A stretch of DNA of 64,000 bases from Colimorpha_A sp900556615. Lineage in GTDB: Bacteria; Bacillota; Clostridia; Oscillospirales; CAG-272. This document shows positions 7,306-16,864 of the stretch, one piece after another. The translations under genes were made by a program, and so were the position numbers. The number at the start of each line of letters is the position of its first letter. Position 1 is the stretch's first letter. The notes beneath the pieces are model-generated. The model saw only the letters and a list, made by a program, of their open reading frames with translations. It searched no databases and had not been told where the DNA came from. Location of the stretch: the NCBI GenBank assembly GCA_963598415.1, contig CAVBUH010000029.1, positions 1-64,000 of the forward strand, read 5' to 3'.

Positions 7306-9576
7306 ATGAAAAAATTCATTTTATTTCTTTCGACGATTATAACGATATTTTTATTGTATTTTGTCACCTCTTTGGCACAGGAAAGCTTTACCGCTTCACT
7401 CGATTCCGTTATTTTGTCTGAAGATAACACCAGCGTTGTTGTCTCTATAACACTGAGTGACGATTTTATATTGAATAATGAAGAAATATTCTTATTCTCG
7501 CTTCCTCCCGGAAATAACGGAAATATCGATGCGCTTGTGCCTATCGCGAAAATGAATGCTGATCATCCGCAGGTACAATTTTCTGTTTCATTCGATAAAG
7601 AAGATCTATCTGCCGTCCTTAACGGCTATCTTATAGCTATTTCTGACGATAATAATGAGTATTCAGCTATATCAGAACCCGTTTATATTTCAAATATATC
7701 CCAACTTGCGCTAAACACCTATGATTATCCGATAGTAAACTCAAAAAAAGGACTACAAGTACAGCTTACTGCTGACGCGCAGCTTCTCGGTATTAAGCAT
7801 ACGGTTATTAACGCTTTTGTCAATGATCTACTCAAAGACAATACTGAAAATTCTATCAGTTTTATATATGGCGGAAAAGAGTACAATATAGATCAGACCG
7901 CACTGAATATGTTGGATTATCGCGTAAAAACACTTTCGGATGCCGGTATACATATTTATATGAACATCCTCCTTGCATTTGATCCTTCCGCACCGGAGAA
8001 TCTCTATTATAACGGCGCCGTGGGAAACAGCACAGCAAAATTGTATGCAATCAATGTTTCGGATTCCGAAAATGTCAAGCGTATAGCCGCGGTCATGCAT
8101 TTTCTTACTGACAGATACACTCGGAATACGAAAAATTATGGCTTTTGCGGAAGCTATATTATCGGTTATGAAGTAAATAACGAAGCAGAAAATAACAGTG
8201 CGGCTCTTTCAAAATTAGAAGATTATGCTTATTCTTACTCTGTATTGCTCAGAGCCGCCGATGCTGCCGCGAGAACCGCTTATAAGAATGCACGGATATA
8301 TGTCTCAGTATCCAATCAATGGAATATAAGTACCGAAAAATCAAAATCTGAGTTGTTTGGAGCACATGAGTTTCTTACTGAATTGGCAGAAATCTGCAAG
8401 GATGTTCCTTTTGGCATTTCTGTAAATCCATACCCTTCTGATCTTGGAATGACTGATTTTTGGAATGATTCCAATGCTAAAAATCATATTGACACTGAAT
8501 ATATTACTATAAAAAATCTTAATGTTTTTACAGAATATCTGAAAACAGATCTTATGCTCTTCGGTAATAATACAAGGCGTGCGCTTATCGGTGAATTTGG
8601 AGTAAGCGGAAAATATGGTGAAGAATCGGAGTACCTGCAAGCGGCTGCGTATGCCTATGCTTATTACACCGTTTGTCAAAATGATACGGTTGAAGCCTTT
8701 ATATGGCATCGACATGTTGATCATTCAGGAGAGCCAGGGCTTTATTATGGACTTTATTCATCGGGAGAGCTTTTGCTTGATCCGCAATCCGAAAAGAAAA
8801 TCCATTCCGTTATTTCATCAGTTGACACTTATGAAAATGACGGCTCTGTTTCAGCAGATTTAGATGCTTTACTTGAGTTCTTGCCAATTCATTCATGGGA
8901 TGAATTACTTCCCTTTCTTTCCGATTCCGAAGGATTTTACAGAAAGCTCTTCAATTCCGAAGCCGTTGCTTTTCAGCCTAACAGTTTAACTTGGAATTCG
9001 GAATACCTATTTGATTTTTCAGAAAGTGTATACTCCTTTTATCCTTCCGATAATTCTCAGTATCTTGAGCAATATGAAGAAAACGGAAAAAAGTTCATGC
9101 GGGTAAGTCTCTTACCAGTAGCGCCTGTGGAATACATGGGAGCAGGATGTAATATTTCGGATATTTCACAACTTGCAAACGTAAGATATTTGGGAATCAA
9201 AGTCAGGGTTATTTCTAAGATAAGTACCTCCGATTTTAAACTTCTTATTACACATAGCGAAGCCAATGTTGATACCGTGCTCGATTGTTCATCGACTATT
9301 ACGTGCGGCGAATGGACCGAGTTCTTCTTTCCTATTGAAGACGATTGCTTTTCCCATTCAACAGGCAGTGGAAAGCTAAAAATCTGGGTTAAGGGTAATA
9401 CCGAAAGTGAAAATAATTTTTATCTTGATATTGAATCAATAAAGCTGTATTCCCCCGACATCTCAGATACCGCAAGGAACATTTTTCGTATTATTCTTCT
9501 TGCAGCGGTTTCAACTGTTATAATTCTAACTGCCGTTTTTTTCTTATTGAAACAAGGAAGAAAACGTAAGAAATAA
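7306..9576 (+). CDS. Large exported protein with DUF5722-like GH-type barrel and C-terminal membrane anchor
   Basis: 756 residues from the ATG at 7306, which has SD CGGAG and a signal peptide (residues 1-25, ending SLAQ); an upstream in-frame start would lie inside the tpiA terminator. After a short beta-rich N-terminal domain (about 26-130), residues about 140-520 look like an (alpha/beta)8 hydrolase-like fold, with SYIIGYEVNNEAE resembling the GH-A acid/base N-E motif and LIGEFGVSG a possible second Glu. This pattern fits DUF5722 as I remember it. A beta-sandwich (about 590-715) then precedes a membrane helix (about 728-748) and KQGRKRKK. Probably a surface glycosidase-like protein of unknown substrate. 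It lies alone between tpiA and a cell-wall amidase. Confidence 0.6.
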   Translation: MKKFILFLSTIITIFLLYFVTSLAQESFTASLDSVILSEDNTSVVVSITLSDDFILNNEEIFLFSLPPGNNGNIDALVPIAKMNADHPQVQFSVSFDKEDLSAVLNGYLIAISDDNNEYSAISEPVYISNISQLALNTYDYPIVNSKKGLQVQLTADAQLLGIKHTVINAFVNDLLKDNTENSISFIYGGKEYNIDQTALNMLDYRVKTLSDAGIHIYMNILLAFDPSAPENLYYNGAVGNSTAKLYAINVSDSENVKRIAAVMHFLTDRYTRNTKNYGFCGSYIIGYEVNNEAENNSAALSKLEDYAYSYSVLLRAADAAARTAYKNARIYVSVSNQWNISTEKSKSELFGAHEFLTELAEICKDVPFGISVNPYPSDLGMTDFWNDSNAKNHIDTEYITIKNLNVFTEYLKTDLMLFGNNTRRALIGEFGVSGKYGEESEYLQAAAYAYAYYTVCQNDTVEAFIWHRHVDHSGEPGLYYGLYSSGELLLDPQSEKKIHSVISSVDTYENDGSVSADLDALLEFLPIHSWDELLPFLSDSEGFYRKLFNSEAVAFQPNSLTWNSEYLFDFSESVYSFYPSDNSQYLEQYEENGKKFMRVSLLPVAPVEYMGAGCNISDISQLANVRYLGIKVRVISKISTSDFKLLITHSEANVDTVLDCSSTITCGEWTEFFFPIEDDCFSHSTGSGKLKIWVKGNTESENNFYLDIESIKLYSPDISDTARNIFRIILLAAVSTVIILTAVFFLLKQGRKRKK

Positions 9577-9586
9577 TGTTTTCCTG

Positions 9587-10318
9587 TTATTTATCGGCTG
9601 TTTGTTCACAGGCAAGTGCGGAACTGATTGCAAGACAAAGACTTTGCCTATATTCTTTATTCTCAAGAAGTTCCGCTTCCTGCTGATTGGATATAAATCC
9701 GCACTCGATCAGAACTGCAGGAGATTTAATTTTATATAATAAATAAATACTGCTTGTAGCTGGTTTTGTTTCCCTATTATTTTCCGGTTGAAGCATACTT
9801 TTTACCGATTCTTGAATTGCATCGGCAAGAACCTTACTTTCTGTATTATTAGGTGAATAGTATACTTGAAGTCCGGAATATTTACTTTGCGGGAATTTAT
9901 TCATATGAATACTCACAAAGGGAATCTCCGGATTTGCTTCCGCTATTTTCAATCTGCCTTTTAGGTCCTGCATTTTTCTTGATCCTCCGGACTCAGGACA
10001 GGTCAATTCGGTATCGCTGTTACGTGTCATAATAACTTGAAAACCAAGAGCCGTCATCATTGCCTCTAATGTTTGGGATGTTTGAAGATTCAATTCTTTT
10101 TCTGGCATACCGGTAACAGATATTGCACCTCCGTCAGTACCGCCGTGACCGGCGTCTATTATTATTTGTCTTATTTCAAATCCGCTTGACATGATCCGCT
10201 TACTTTCTTTGTTAATATATCTGTCAAAGATTTGCTTTAATAAAAAAGCAGATAAAATAAGCAAGGCTGCAAGAAAAAAATATAAAATTATACTTCCGGA
10301 ATGTTTTTCTGTTTTCAT
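9587..10318 (-). CDS. N-acetylmuramoyl-L-alanine amidase, CwlD-like (Amidase_3)
   Basis: 243 residues. An N-terminal membrane segment (about 9-28) is followed by an Amidase_3 domain: IIIDAGHGGTDGG (zinc His and start of domain), KELNL with the zinc Glu, VSIHMNKF (second zinc His) and VLIECGFISN with the catalytic Glu. The domain cleaves the lactyl-amide bond between MurNAc and L-Ala outside the membrane. Length, single anchor and lack of wall-binding repeats match CwlD, which in spore formers makes muramic lactam for the cortex; whether this organism sporulates is not shown here. It converges with the preceding exported protein and is divergent from radA. Confidence 0.85.
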   Translation of the reverse strand: MKTEKHSGSIILYFFLAALLILSAFLLKQIFDRYINKESKRIMSSGFEIRQIIIDAGHGGTDGGAISVTGMPEKELNLQTSQTLEAMMTALGFQVIMTRNSDTELTCPESGGSRKMQDLKGRLKIAEANPEIPFVSIHMNKFPQSKYSGLQVYYSPNNTESKVLADAIQESVKSMLQPENNRETKPATSSIYLLYKIKSPAVLIECGFISNQQEAELLENKEYRQSLCLAISSALACEQTADK

Positions 10319-10520
10319 AATAACTAATCCTCGCTATCACTCACATTTCATATTAAAATTATATGCAAGAGAAAAATTATTCATGAACCGACAAAAATAA
10401 ATCCTTTAATTGCCATATTGTAAAATCAGTGTTTGCCCAATTTTCCTATGTGAAGCCATTCCTGTTCCTTTACTTTTCATAGAATTTCTATCTGTTTTAT
10501 ACAGAGAAACGGAGTACCGA

Positions 10521-11906
10521 ATGAAATCAAAAACTGTATATATTTGCTCTGAATGCGGTTATCACGCGGCAAAATGGCTTGGAAGATGCCCTTCCTGCAA
10601 TTCATGGAATACAATGGAAGAGCAAATTGTTGCTGACGAAAAAAAAATATCTGCAAAGCAGCCCCCAACTTCCATATATTCCGGGAAAAATACCCCCGCA
10701 GTTCTCCTTGACGAGCTTGAGATGCCAATATACATGCGGGATAAAACCGGATATGAGGAGTTTGACCGGGTTCTTGGCGGAGGTCTTGTGAACGGTTCTG
10801 TTATACTTATTTCCGGAGAACCGGGCATTGGAAAGTCAACGCTTCTGATGCAAATCTGCGGTAAACTTTCTACCGAAGGACATAAAATTTTATATGTTTC
10901 AGGAGAAGAATCTCCCGGTCAGCTCAAACTGCGTGCCGATAGACTCGAGGTCAAAAGAGGATCTCTTTATATCCAAACCGAAACTAACATTGATAGGATC
11001 ATGGAGGAAATAGATAAACTGTCCCCTGATATAGTAATTGCAGATTCTGTTCAAACAATATACTCTGACAGTTCTTCGTCTTCTCCGGGCAGTATAACCC
11101 AGGTTAAAGAAGCCTCTATGCGTTTTATAGGATTAGCAAAAAACGAAGGGATTTCGGTAATACTCGTCGGACATGTCAATAAGGAGGGCGCAATTGCAGG
11201 ACCGAAGGTACTTGAACATATGGTAGATGCAGTGCTGCATTTTGAAGGAGAACGTGAAAATTCTTATAGGATTATCCGCGCTGTAAAAAATCGTTTTGGT
11301 TCCACAAATGAAATCGGTGTCTTCGAAATGACCGCTAAAGGGCTTTCAGAGGTTTCCAATCCTTCCGAATCCCTTCTTTCCGGACGTCCTAAGAACGTTT
11401 CAGGTAATTGTCCCGTATGTATCATGGAGGGAACACGTCCCATAATCGCCGAGATTCAGGCGCTTGTAACCAATACTGTTTTTCCTTCTCCCAAACGCAC
11501 TTCAAATGGATTTGATTATAACCGCCTTTATCTTCTCTTAGCTGTGCTTGAAAAAAGAATCGGACTTCGATTTTCTTACTGTGATGTTTATTTGAACGTT
11601 ATAGGAGGTCTGCGTCTTGACGAGCCTGGAGCAGATTTGCCTGCTGCACTGGCTCTTATATCCTGTATAAAAGATATACCTCTGCCTGATGATTTGATTG
11701 CTGCCGGAGAGATCGGTCTTTCCGGTGAATGCCGGGCAATCACTAATGCTGAACAGCGAGTGCGCGAAGCGGAACGTCTTGGATTTTCAAGAATTCTTCT
11801 GCCGTCAAAAAACGTAGGTGCCGGAAAACTTAATCCTAACGCTTTTAAAATAAAAATTGAACCTATAAAAGGATTATATGATGCTCTTACTATCATAAAA
11901 AAGTAA
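10521..11906 (+). CDS. radA: DNA repair protein RadA (branch-migration helicase)
   Basis: 461 residues from the ATG at 10521 (SD GGAG at 10511-10514, six-base spacing); the longer in-frame reading has no family match. Domains: a C4 zinc finger (Cys9, 12, 23, 26), a RecA-like ATPase with Walker A GEPGIGKST (99-107), the RadA-specific KNRFGSTNEIG motif, and a C-terminal Lon-protease-like domain (GGLRLDEPGADL) without need for proteolysis. RadA helps RecA by extending heteroduplex at recombination intermediates. The gene stands alone, with a hairpin terminator just after it. Confidence 0.96.
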   Translation: MKSKTVYICSECGYHAAKWLGRCPSCNSWNTMEEQIVADEKKISAKQPPTSIYSGKNTPAVLLDELEMPIYMRDKTGYEEFDRVLGGGLVNGSVILISGEPGIGKSTLLMQICGKLSTEGHKILYVSGEESPGQLKLRADRLEVKRGSLYIQTETNIDRIMEEIDKLSPDIVIADSVQTIYSDSSSSSPGSITQVKEASMRFIGLAKNEGISVILVGHVNKEGAIAGPKVLEHMVDAVLHFEGERENSYRIIRAVKNRFGSTNEIGVFEMTAKGLSEVSNPSESLLSGRPKNVSGNCPVCIMEGTRPIIAEIQALVTNTVFPSPKRTSNGFDYNRLYLLLAVLEKRIGLRFSYCDVYLNVIGGLRLDEPGADLPAALALISCIKDIPLPDDLIAAGEIGLSGECRAITNAEQRVREAERLGFSRILLPSKNVGAGKLNPNAFKIKIEPIKGLYDALTIIKK

Positions 11907-11919
11907 ATTATTATTGCAG

Positions 11920-11952
11920 AAGCGGACTGTCACATTCAATGACAGCCCGCTT
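11920..11952. terminator. Hairpin between converging radA and CNNM genes
   Basis: AAGCGG-A-CTGTCA pairs with TGACAG-C-CCGCTT over a short loop. A weak T tract (ACAATTTT) follows on the plus strand, fitting termination of radA. Confidence 0.6.
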
Positions 11953-12078
11953 ACAATTTTGAATTGATTTTTCACATATAAATAATCACGTTGTTGGCAA
12001 CTTTCTTGATATTAGCTTTATTATTTATACTTAATCCTTTAACCTAATATCTTTCTACGTTCCAAACCTTTTATTTAT

Positions 12079-13449
12079 TCATTCGTCTTTATTATTCTTA
12101 TCTGATTCGGAAGAATCGTTATCACTTTCCGGTAAAAGTTCGACTAATGCAGAGATCACTCTATGTTCAGTGATATTTTCAACCTTAATATGAAGTCGCC
12201 CGATATCGAGCTCCGGCGTTTCTCCGTCAGCAGGAATTGTCGTAAATCTGCTGAAAATCAGACCGGATAAGGTTGTGAACTCATCATCTTCATCGGAAAA
12301 GTTGATATTAAACTCTTCTTCTATCGTTTCAAGCTCTACACTTCCCTGCATTCTCCATAAATTGTCGGAAATCTTTTGCAATTCCGGTTCATCAGCTTTA
12401 TCATCGGTCTCATCGTAAATATTACCTACGATTTCCTCAAGGAGATCTTCCATTGTAACAAGACCGGAAGTGCCCCCGTATTCATCAAGGACTATAACCA
12501 TATGACAATTTTTCGACTGCATATCGCTGAATAATGCGTCTGCTCTTACTGATTCCGGAACAAAATATGGCTCGTAAACTAGTTCTTTTATTGTCTTTGG
12601 CTGATCAGAAGAAATGCTCAAAAGAAAATTTCTGGTGCTCAATATTCCAACAATATTGTCAATGCTTTCTTCATACACAGGAAATCTTGAAAAGCCCGTT
12701 TCTTTTATCGTATTGAGAATTGCATCATTTGTGTCTTCAATATCAATCGCTGTCATCTCGGTTCTGTGAACCATTACGTCGGCGGCAGTAATATTATTGA
12801 ACTCAAAAATATTCTCAATCATTTCCTTCTCATTTGTTTCAATATTTCCGTCCTCTTCTCCGGCATCCACCATAAGACGAATTTCCTCCTCAGTAACCTC
12901 CTCTGTTTTATCATTAGGATCTATTCCGAGAAGTCTGAGTACACCGTTTGTTGATGCAGAAAGCAGCCAAACGACAGGCTTTGCTACAATTGCAGCTCCG
13001 TTAATAATACCACATACTGCCATTGCAACCTTTTCCGGTTTTTTCATAGCAATTCTTTTCGGGACGAGTTCTCCCAAAACAAGAGTTACATATGAAAGGA
13101 TAAGAGTAACTGCGATTATTGAAATCGTATCTAAAGTTTCCGGAGCAATTGAGGTGAAATTCAAATCGTGATAAATCCATGAACTGATTTTTCCTGCGAA
13201 GTTATCAGCTGCAAATGCAGAACCCAAAAAACCGGCAAGCGTTATACTTATTTGAATAGTCGAAAGTAATTTTTCGGGGCATTTGATCATTTTTAAAATT
13301 CTATTAGCTTTTTTGTCTCCTTCCTCCGCAAGCTTTTCCACTTTTTTTTCATTAAGTGAAACAAGAGCAATCTCGGAGCAAGCAAAAAAAGCATTGATCA
13401 AAATAAGTATAAGCTGTAATAATAATTGACCCCATAACGGATCGGGCAA
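12079..13449 (-). CDS. CNNM/CorC-type membrane protein with CBS pair (hemolysin C family)
   Basis: 456 residues from a TTG at 13449, chosen because AAGGGGG lies seven bases upstream; an earlier in-frame TTG at 13467 overlaps that SD. Order: DUF21/CNNM transmembrane domain (about 1-190, with FFACSEIALVSLN), two CBS domains (about 205-330, MVHRTEMTAI; VVLDEYGGTSGLVTMEDLLEEIVG), and a CorC_HlyC domain (about 350-430). Homologues move or sense Mg2+/Co2+ at the cytoplasmic membrane; the hemolysin name is historical. The tail is acidic, Asp/Ser-rich. It converges on radA and stands alone. Confidence 0.92.
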   Translation of the reverse strand: MPDPLWGQLLLQLILILINAFFACSEIALVSLNEKKVEKLAEEGDKKANRILKMIKCPEKLLSTIQISITLAGFLGSAFAADNFAGKISSWIYHDLNFTSIAPETLDTISIIAVTLILSYVTLVLGELVPKRIAMKKPEKVAMAVCGIINGAAIVAKPVVWLLSASTNGVLRLLGIDPNDKTEEVTEEEIRLMVDAGEEDGNIETNEKEMIENIFEFNNITAADVMVHRTEMTAIDIEDTNDAILNTIKETGFSRFPVYEESIDNIVGILSTRNFLLSISSDQPKTIKELVYEPYFVPESVRADALFSDMQSKNCHMVIVLDEYGGTSGLVTMEDLLEEIVGNIYDETDDKADEPELQKISDNLWRMQGSVELETIEEEFNINFSDEDDEFTTLSGLIFSRFTTIPADGETPELDIGRLHIKVENITEHRVISALVELLPESDNDSSESDKNNKDE

Positions 13450-13549
13450 AAAAATTCCCCCTTGCAATATATATTTTTATTATTATACTATATTATTGCA
13501 AGCAAGTCAATCTTTTTAAGAAAAATAATTAATAACAGAAAAAACAGTA

Positions 13550-13576
13550 ACAGAGTGCTTTTTATCAGCACTCTGT
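13550..13576 (-). terminator. Terminator of the SIMPL-domain gene
   Basis: Ten-base stem (13550-13559 with 13567-13576) and a seven-base loop, twelve bases after the stop at 13588. Read on the minus strand it is followed by TACTGTTTTTTC. Confidence 0.75.
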
Positions 13577-13587
13577 CAAAGATAGGT

Positions 13588-14205
13588 TTATTTATAAATT
13601 AAATTCACCGTGCATTCTATGGTTACATATCCTTTTTTCTCGCACAAGCAGCCACAACAGCAGCAATAGCTTCCAAAATCTTTTATTTCATTAATTTTAA
13701 GATTGATTCCAAGTGAAGATGCGCGATTTTCGGCATCCTTTATAGCAAGAGAAAGGGCTTCTTTTTCGTATTTTTCCATGCTTTCTAAAGAATAATTAAC
13801 ACATCCTATATAGGATACTCCATTGGAAATCAATTCCTCAGTTATCAAATCTACCTTATCCGTTTTTTTTGACGTCAGAATAAAATTTTTCGAAACCACA
13901 AATTTTCCGGTGCATGAATCCTCATACAAGCAAAAGGATTCTTTTGATGTTTCTCCATATGAATTGCAGGAAGTAATAATTTTTTTTGTTAAAGCTTCAC
14001 TTTTTCTTAAAGCATCCGATTCGTTTGCCGCTCTGCTTTCTATTTCAAAATGAATCGAAACCGTATCTGCAGGCGCATCAACGCTTCCTTTTCCTGTAAT
14101 GATAACATTCTTTACGTTATCAAAATCATCAGCGAAACAATTTATTGCAAAAGTTGATGTCAATACTATCAACATGAATATAGAAATAATTTTCTTCATT
14201 TTCAT
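13588..14205 (-). CDS. Exported SIMPL-domain (DUF541) protein with C-terminal cysteine cluster
   Basis: 205 residues. Signal peptide (about 1-25, ending INCFA), then a SIMPL/DUF541 domain: VIITGKGSVDAPADTVSIHFEIES and a mid-part with FILTSKKTDKVDLITEELI are typical. The family forms periplasmic or surface oligomeric assemblies of uncertain role (oxidative-stress and signalling links in other bacteria). Unusual here is SYCCCCGCLCEKK near residue 180, six cysteines within eight residues, close to the normal domain end. A disulfide or metal site is possible. Two ATG codons lie at the start (MKMKK). Alone, between its terminator and the feo promoter region. Confidence 0.85.
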   Translation of the reverse strand: MKMKKIISIFMLIVLTSTFAINCFADDFDNVKNVIITGKGSVDAPADTVSIHFEIESRAANESDALRKSEALTKKIITSCNSYGETSKESFCLYEDSCTGKFVVSKNFILTSKKTDKVDLITEELISNGVSYIGCVNYSLESMEKYEKEALSLAIKDAENRASSLGINLKINEIKDFGSYCCCCGCLCEKKGYVTIECTVNLIYK

Positions 14206-14337
14206 TGCCTTTCTTTATATAATTAGTAGTATATAATTAGTTTATCCTTTTTTATCAATAATAAAAGTCTTTTTTTGAGTCAAAAAATACCTTTCTGTCC
14301 TGGCAGATCAAAATAAAAAAGGTTTTATTCACATATA

Positions 14338-14366
14338 TTGACATTTAAAGCCGGCAGTGGTATACT
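14338..14366 (+). promoter_or_regulatory. Sigma-A promoter of the feo operon
   Basis: TTGACA (14338-14343), 17-base spacer, TATACT (14361-14366), about 30 bases before feoA. No clear Fur or IdeR palindrome was seen around it. Confidence 0.85.
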
Positions 14367-14396
14367 TTACTCTATAAATTAAAGGTGGATGAAAAT

Positions 14397-14630
14397 ATGA
14401 CACTTGATAATCTTCCCGTCGGGAAAACGGCGATTATAAAATCGGTAGGCGGAGAGGGAGCCCTCCGCTTACGGTTATTGGATATGGGATTAATTCCGAG
14501 AACAAAAATAAGCGTAATAAAAGTTGCTCCCATGGGAGATCCGATTGAAATTAATGTAAGAGGATATGAACTCACAATACGAAAAGAAGATGCGGCAAAC
14601 ATTGAGCTTATAGACGAGGTGTCAAAATGA
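14397..14630 (+). CDS. feoA: Ferrous iron transport protein FeoA
   Basis: 77 residues from the ATG at 14397, eight bases after AAAGGTGG. An in-frame GTG four codons earlier overlaps that SD and is less likely. SH3-like FeoA domain: GALRLRLLDMGLIPRTKI and APMGDPIEINVRGYELTIR are typical. FeoA is a small cytosolic partner that supports Fe2+ uptake by FeoB. Its stop overlaps the feoB start by four bases (ATGA), so translation is coupled. Confidence 0.93.
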   Translation: MTLDNLPVGKTAIIKSVGGEGALRLRLLDMGLIPRTKISVIKVAPMGDPIEINVRGYELTIRKEDAANIELIDEVSK

Positions 14631-16633
14631 TATTTGCGCTTGCCGGAAATCAAAATTGTGGAAAAACCACGCTTTTTAACGCACTGACCGGTTCTAATCA
14701 GCATGTCGGAAACTTTCCGGGCGTTACGGTAGACCAAAAATCAGGCGAAATAAAAGGGCAAAAGGGCTGCACAGTTGTTGACCTTCCCGGAATATACTCG
14801 ATACGCCCCTATACGCAAGAAGAAATTGTAACACGCGATTTTATACTTGACGGAAAGCCTGACGGTATTATTAATATCGTCGATGCTACAAATATTGAAA
14901 GAAATCTCTATCTTACCCTTCAATTACTTGAATTGCATATTCCTACTGTCATTGCGTTAAATATGATGGATGAGGTTAGAGCCAATGGCGGTTCCGTTAA
15001 CGTTAAGCTTATGAGCGAACAACTTGGCGTTCCAATAATACCTATCAGTGCTTCTAAGGGAGAGGGGGTATCGGAACTCATTTCTCAAATCGTAAAAACC
15101 GCTAAAAATCGAATATTACCCTCCATAATGGATTTCTGTGGAGACGGTCCTGTACACCGTTGTATTCATGCAACAGCACATATTATAGAAGATCATGCTG
15201 AACATATAGATGTCTCCGCCCGTTTCTGTGCGACAAAGCTGATAGAAGGCGACGAGTCTTTTGCCAAAAGGTTGGAGCTTGACGGTAATGAACTTGAACT
15301 TTTGGAGCATACTATTATTGAAATGGAAAATGAGACAGGTCTTGATAGAAATGAAGCTCTTGCCGACATGCGATATACCTTTATAGAAAAAGTAGTTGAA
15401 GCATCGGTGGTAAAATGTCATGAAAGTAAAGAACACAAAAGAAGTGTAATGATTGACAAAATATTAACCGGTAAATACACGGCAATTCCGATGTTCTTCG
15501 CTGTAATGTTTGTGGTCTTTTGGCTGACTTTTGATGTTATAGGTCAGCGTTTGTCGGATTTACTCTCTTCCGGCATAGATTATCTTACCGTTGCTGTGGG
15601 CAAATGGCTAACTAATTACGGTATCAATCCTGTTGTTCGCAGTCTGATTATTGACGGCATTTTTACAGGTGTAGGAAGTGTTCTCAGTTTTCTTCCGATT
15701 ATTGTTGTCTTGTTTTTCTTTCTTTCTATATTGGAAGATACCGGTTATATGGCTCGTATTGCTTTTGTCATGGACAAACCGCTTAGAAAAATCGGTTTGT
15801 CCGGCCGTAGCTTTGTTCCTATGTTAATCGGATTCGGATGTTCCGTTCCTGCGATTATGGCTACAAGGACGCTCTCATCTGACCGCGACAGAAAAATGAC
15901 GATTATGCTGACACCGTATATGAGTTGTTCTGCCAAAATCCCGATATACGCTGTGTTTTGTGCAGCCTTTTTTACAAAATACAGTGCGCTTGTAATGATA
16001 GGATTATACATTACGGGGATATTTCTCGCGATAGCCGTGGCTTCTATTCTCAAAAAGACTGTTTTCAGAGGTCAACCTATACCGTTTGTGATGGAGTTGC
16101 CGAATTATCGCCTTCCTTCGCCTAAAAGCGTGCTGCTGCTGCTTTGGGATAAAGCTAAGGATTTTATTCAAAGAGCCTTTTCCATTATATTTGTTGCATC
16201 TATTGTGATATGGTTTTTACAAACCTTTGATACCAAATTTAACGTTGTGTCAGTAAGCGAGAATAGTCTTCTGGCACTTATCGGCAAATCGATCGCCCCT
16301 ATATTCGCTCCGCTTGGTTTCGGAGATTGGAGAGCGGCAACAGCTCTTATTTCAGGATTTTCAGCAAAAGAAGCGGTTGTAAGTACGCTTTCGGTTCTTA
16401 TCGGAACGAGCATGTCACAGCTTTCCGGTAATCTTTCATCGCTTTTCTCACCGATTGCTGCGATAAGCTTTCTTGTTTTTACCCTTCTCTACACACCATG
16501 TATTGCCGCCGTAGCAACGATAAAAAAAGAACTCAAATCCTTTATCGGAACGCTCGGAATTGTTATTATCCAATGTATAATAGCATGGATGGTTGCTTTT
16601 GCTGTATATCAAATTGGCATCAGATTATACTAA
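14627..16633 (+). CDS. feoB: Ferrous iron transporter FeoB
   Basis: 668 residues. The N-terminal GTPase domain shows G1 GNQNCGKTT (7-15), the switch segment VGNFPGVTVD, G3 DLPG, G4 NMMD and a SASKGEGV G5 region. A helical spacer follows to about residue 270. The membrane part has two gate motifs, here IGFGCSVPAIMATR and SCSAKIPIYAVF, with the conserved Cys. FeoB moves Fe2+ across the inner membrane and its G protein regulates or powers this. A few tens of residues shorter than E. coli FeoB, as in many Firmicutes. Operon with feoA and the small Cys-rich protein. Confidence 0.96.
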   Translation: MIFALAGNQNCGKTTLFNALTGSNQHVGNFPGVTVDQKSGEIKGQKGCTVVDLPGIYSIRPYTQEEIVTRDFILDGKPDGIINIVDATNIERNLYLTLQLLELHIPTVIALNMMDEVRANGGSVNVKLMSEQLGVPIIPISASKGEGVSELISQIVKTAKNRILPSIMDFCGDGPVHRCIHATAHIIEDHAEHIDVSARFCATKLIEGDESFAKRLELDGNELELLEHTIIEMENETGLDRNEALADMRYTFIEKVVEASVVKCHESKEHKRSVMIDKILTGKYTAIPMFFAVMFVVFWLTFDVIGQRLSDLLSSGIDYLTVAVGKWLTNYGINPVVRSLIIDGIFTGVGSVLSFLPIIVVLFFFLSILEDTGYMARIAFVMDKPLRKIGLSGRSFVPMLIGFGCSVPAIMATRTLSSDRDRKMTIMLTPYMSCSAKIPIYAVFCAAFFTKYSALVMIGLYITGIFLAIAVASILKKTVFRGQPIPFVMELPNYRLPSPKSVLLLLWDKAKDFIQRAFSIIFVASIVIWFLQTFDTKFNVVSVSENSLLALIGKSIAPIFAPLGFGDWRAATALISGFSAKEAVVSTLSVLIGTSMSQLSGNLSSLFSPIAAISFLVFTLLYTPCIAAVATIKKELKSFIGTLGIVIIQCIIAWMVAFAVYQIGIRLY

Positions 16634-16702
16634 TCTCTGTTGAATTGACTAAATCACAAAACAGCGAAAATTCATGTTATGATATCTTTTGGGAGGTAAG
16701 TG

Positions 16703-16864
16703 TTGAATAGTATTGATTATATAATTATTATTTTGATAGCGTTCCTCTTCGTAGCGGCTATATACAGAATTTTTAAAAATAAGCGAAAGCATAGATGCTC
16801 AAACTGCGAAAAAAATTGTAATGCTTGCGGGAATTTAATAAAAAAAGATAATATTACCAGATAA
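16703..16864 (+). CDS. FeoB-associated cysteine-rich membrane protein (small)
   Basis: 53 residues beginning at TTG 16703 (SD GGGAGG at 16691-16696, six-base spacing); an in-frame GTG at 16700 is the alternative start. One N-terminal membrane helix (about residues 4-21, IIIILIAFLFVAAIYRIF) is followed by basic residues and CSNCEKNCNACGN, four cysteines. This matches the FeoB-associated Cys-rich membrane family usually found right after feoB in Clostridia. It lies 69 bases after feoB. Its exact role in iron uptake is not established. An A-run (16841-16846) near the end is followed by another open frame in phase +1, so a sequencing or real frameshift could extend the tail. Confidence 0.75.
   Translation: MNSIDYIIIILIAFLFVAAIYRIFKNKRKHRCSNCEKNCNACGNLIKKDNITR

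Noticed and set aside
14206..14384. Possible riboswitch or Fur box before feoA
   Set aside because: Only a sigma-A promoter and a short AT direct repeat are visible; no conserved aptamer or palindrome recognised.
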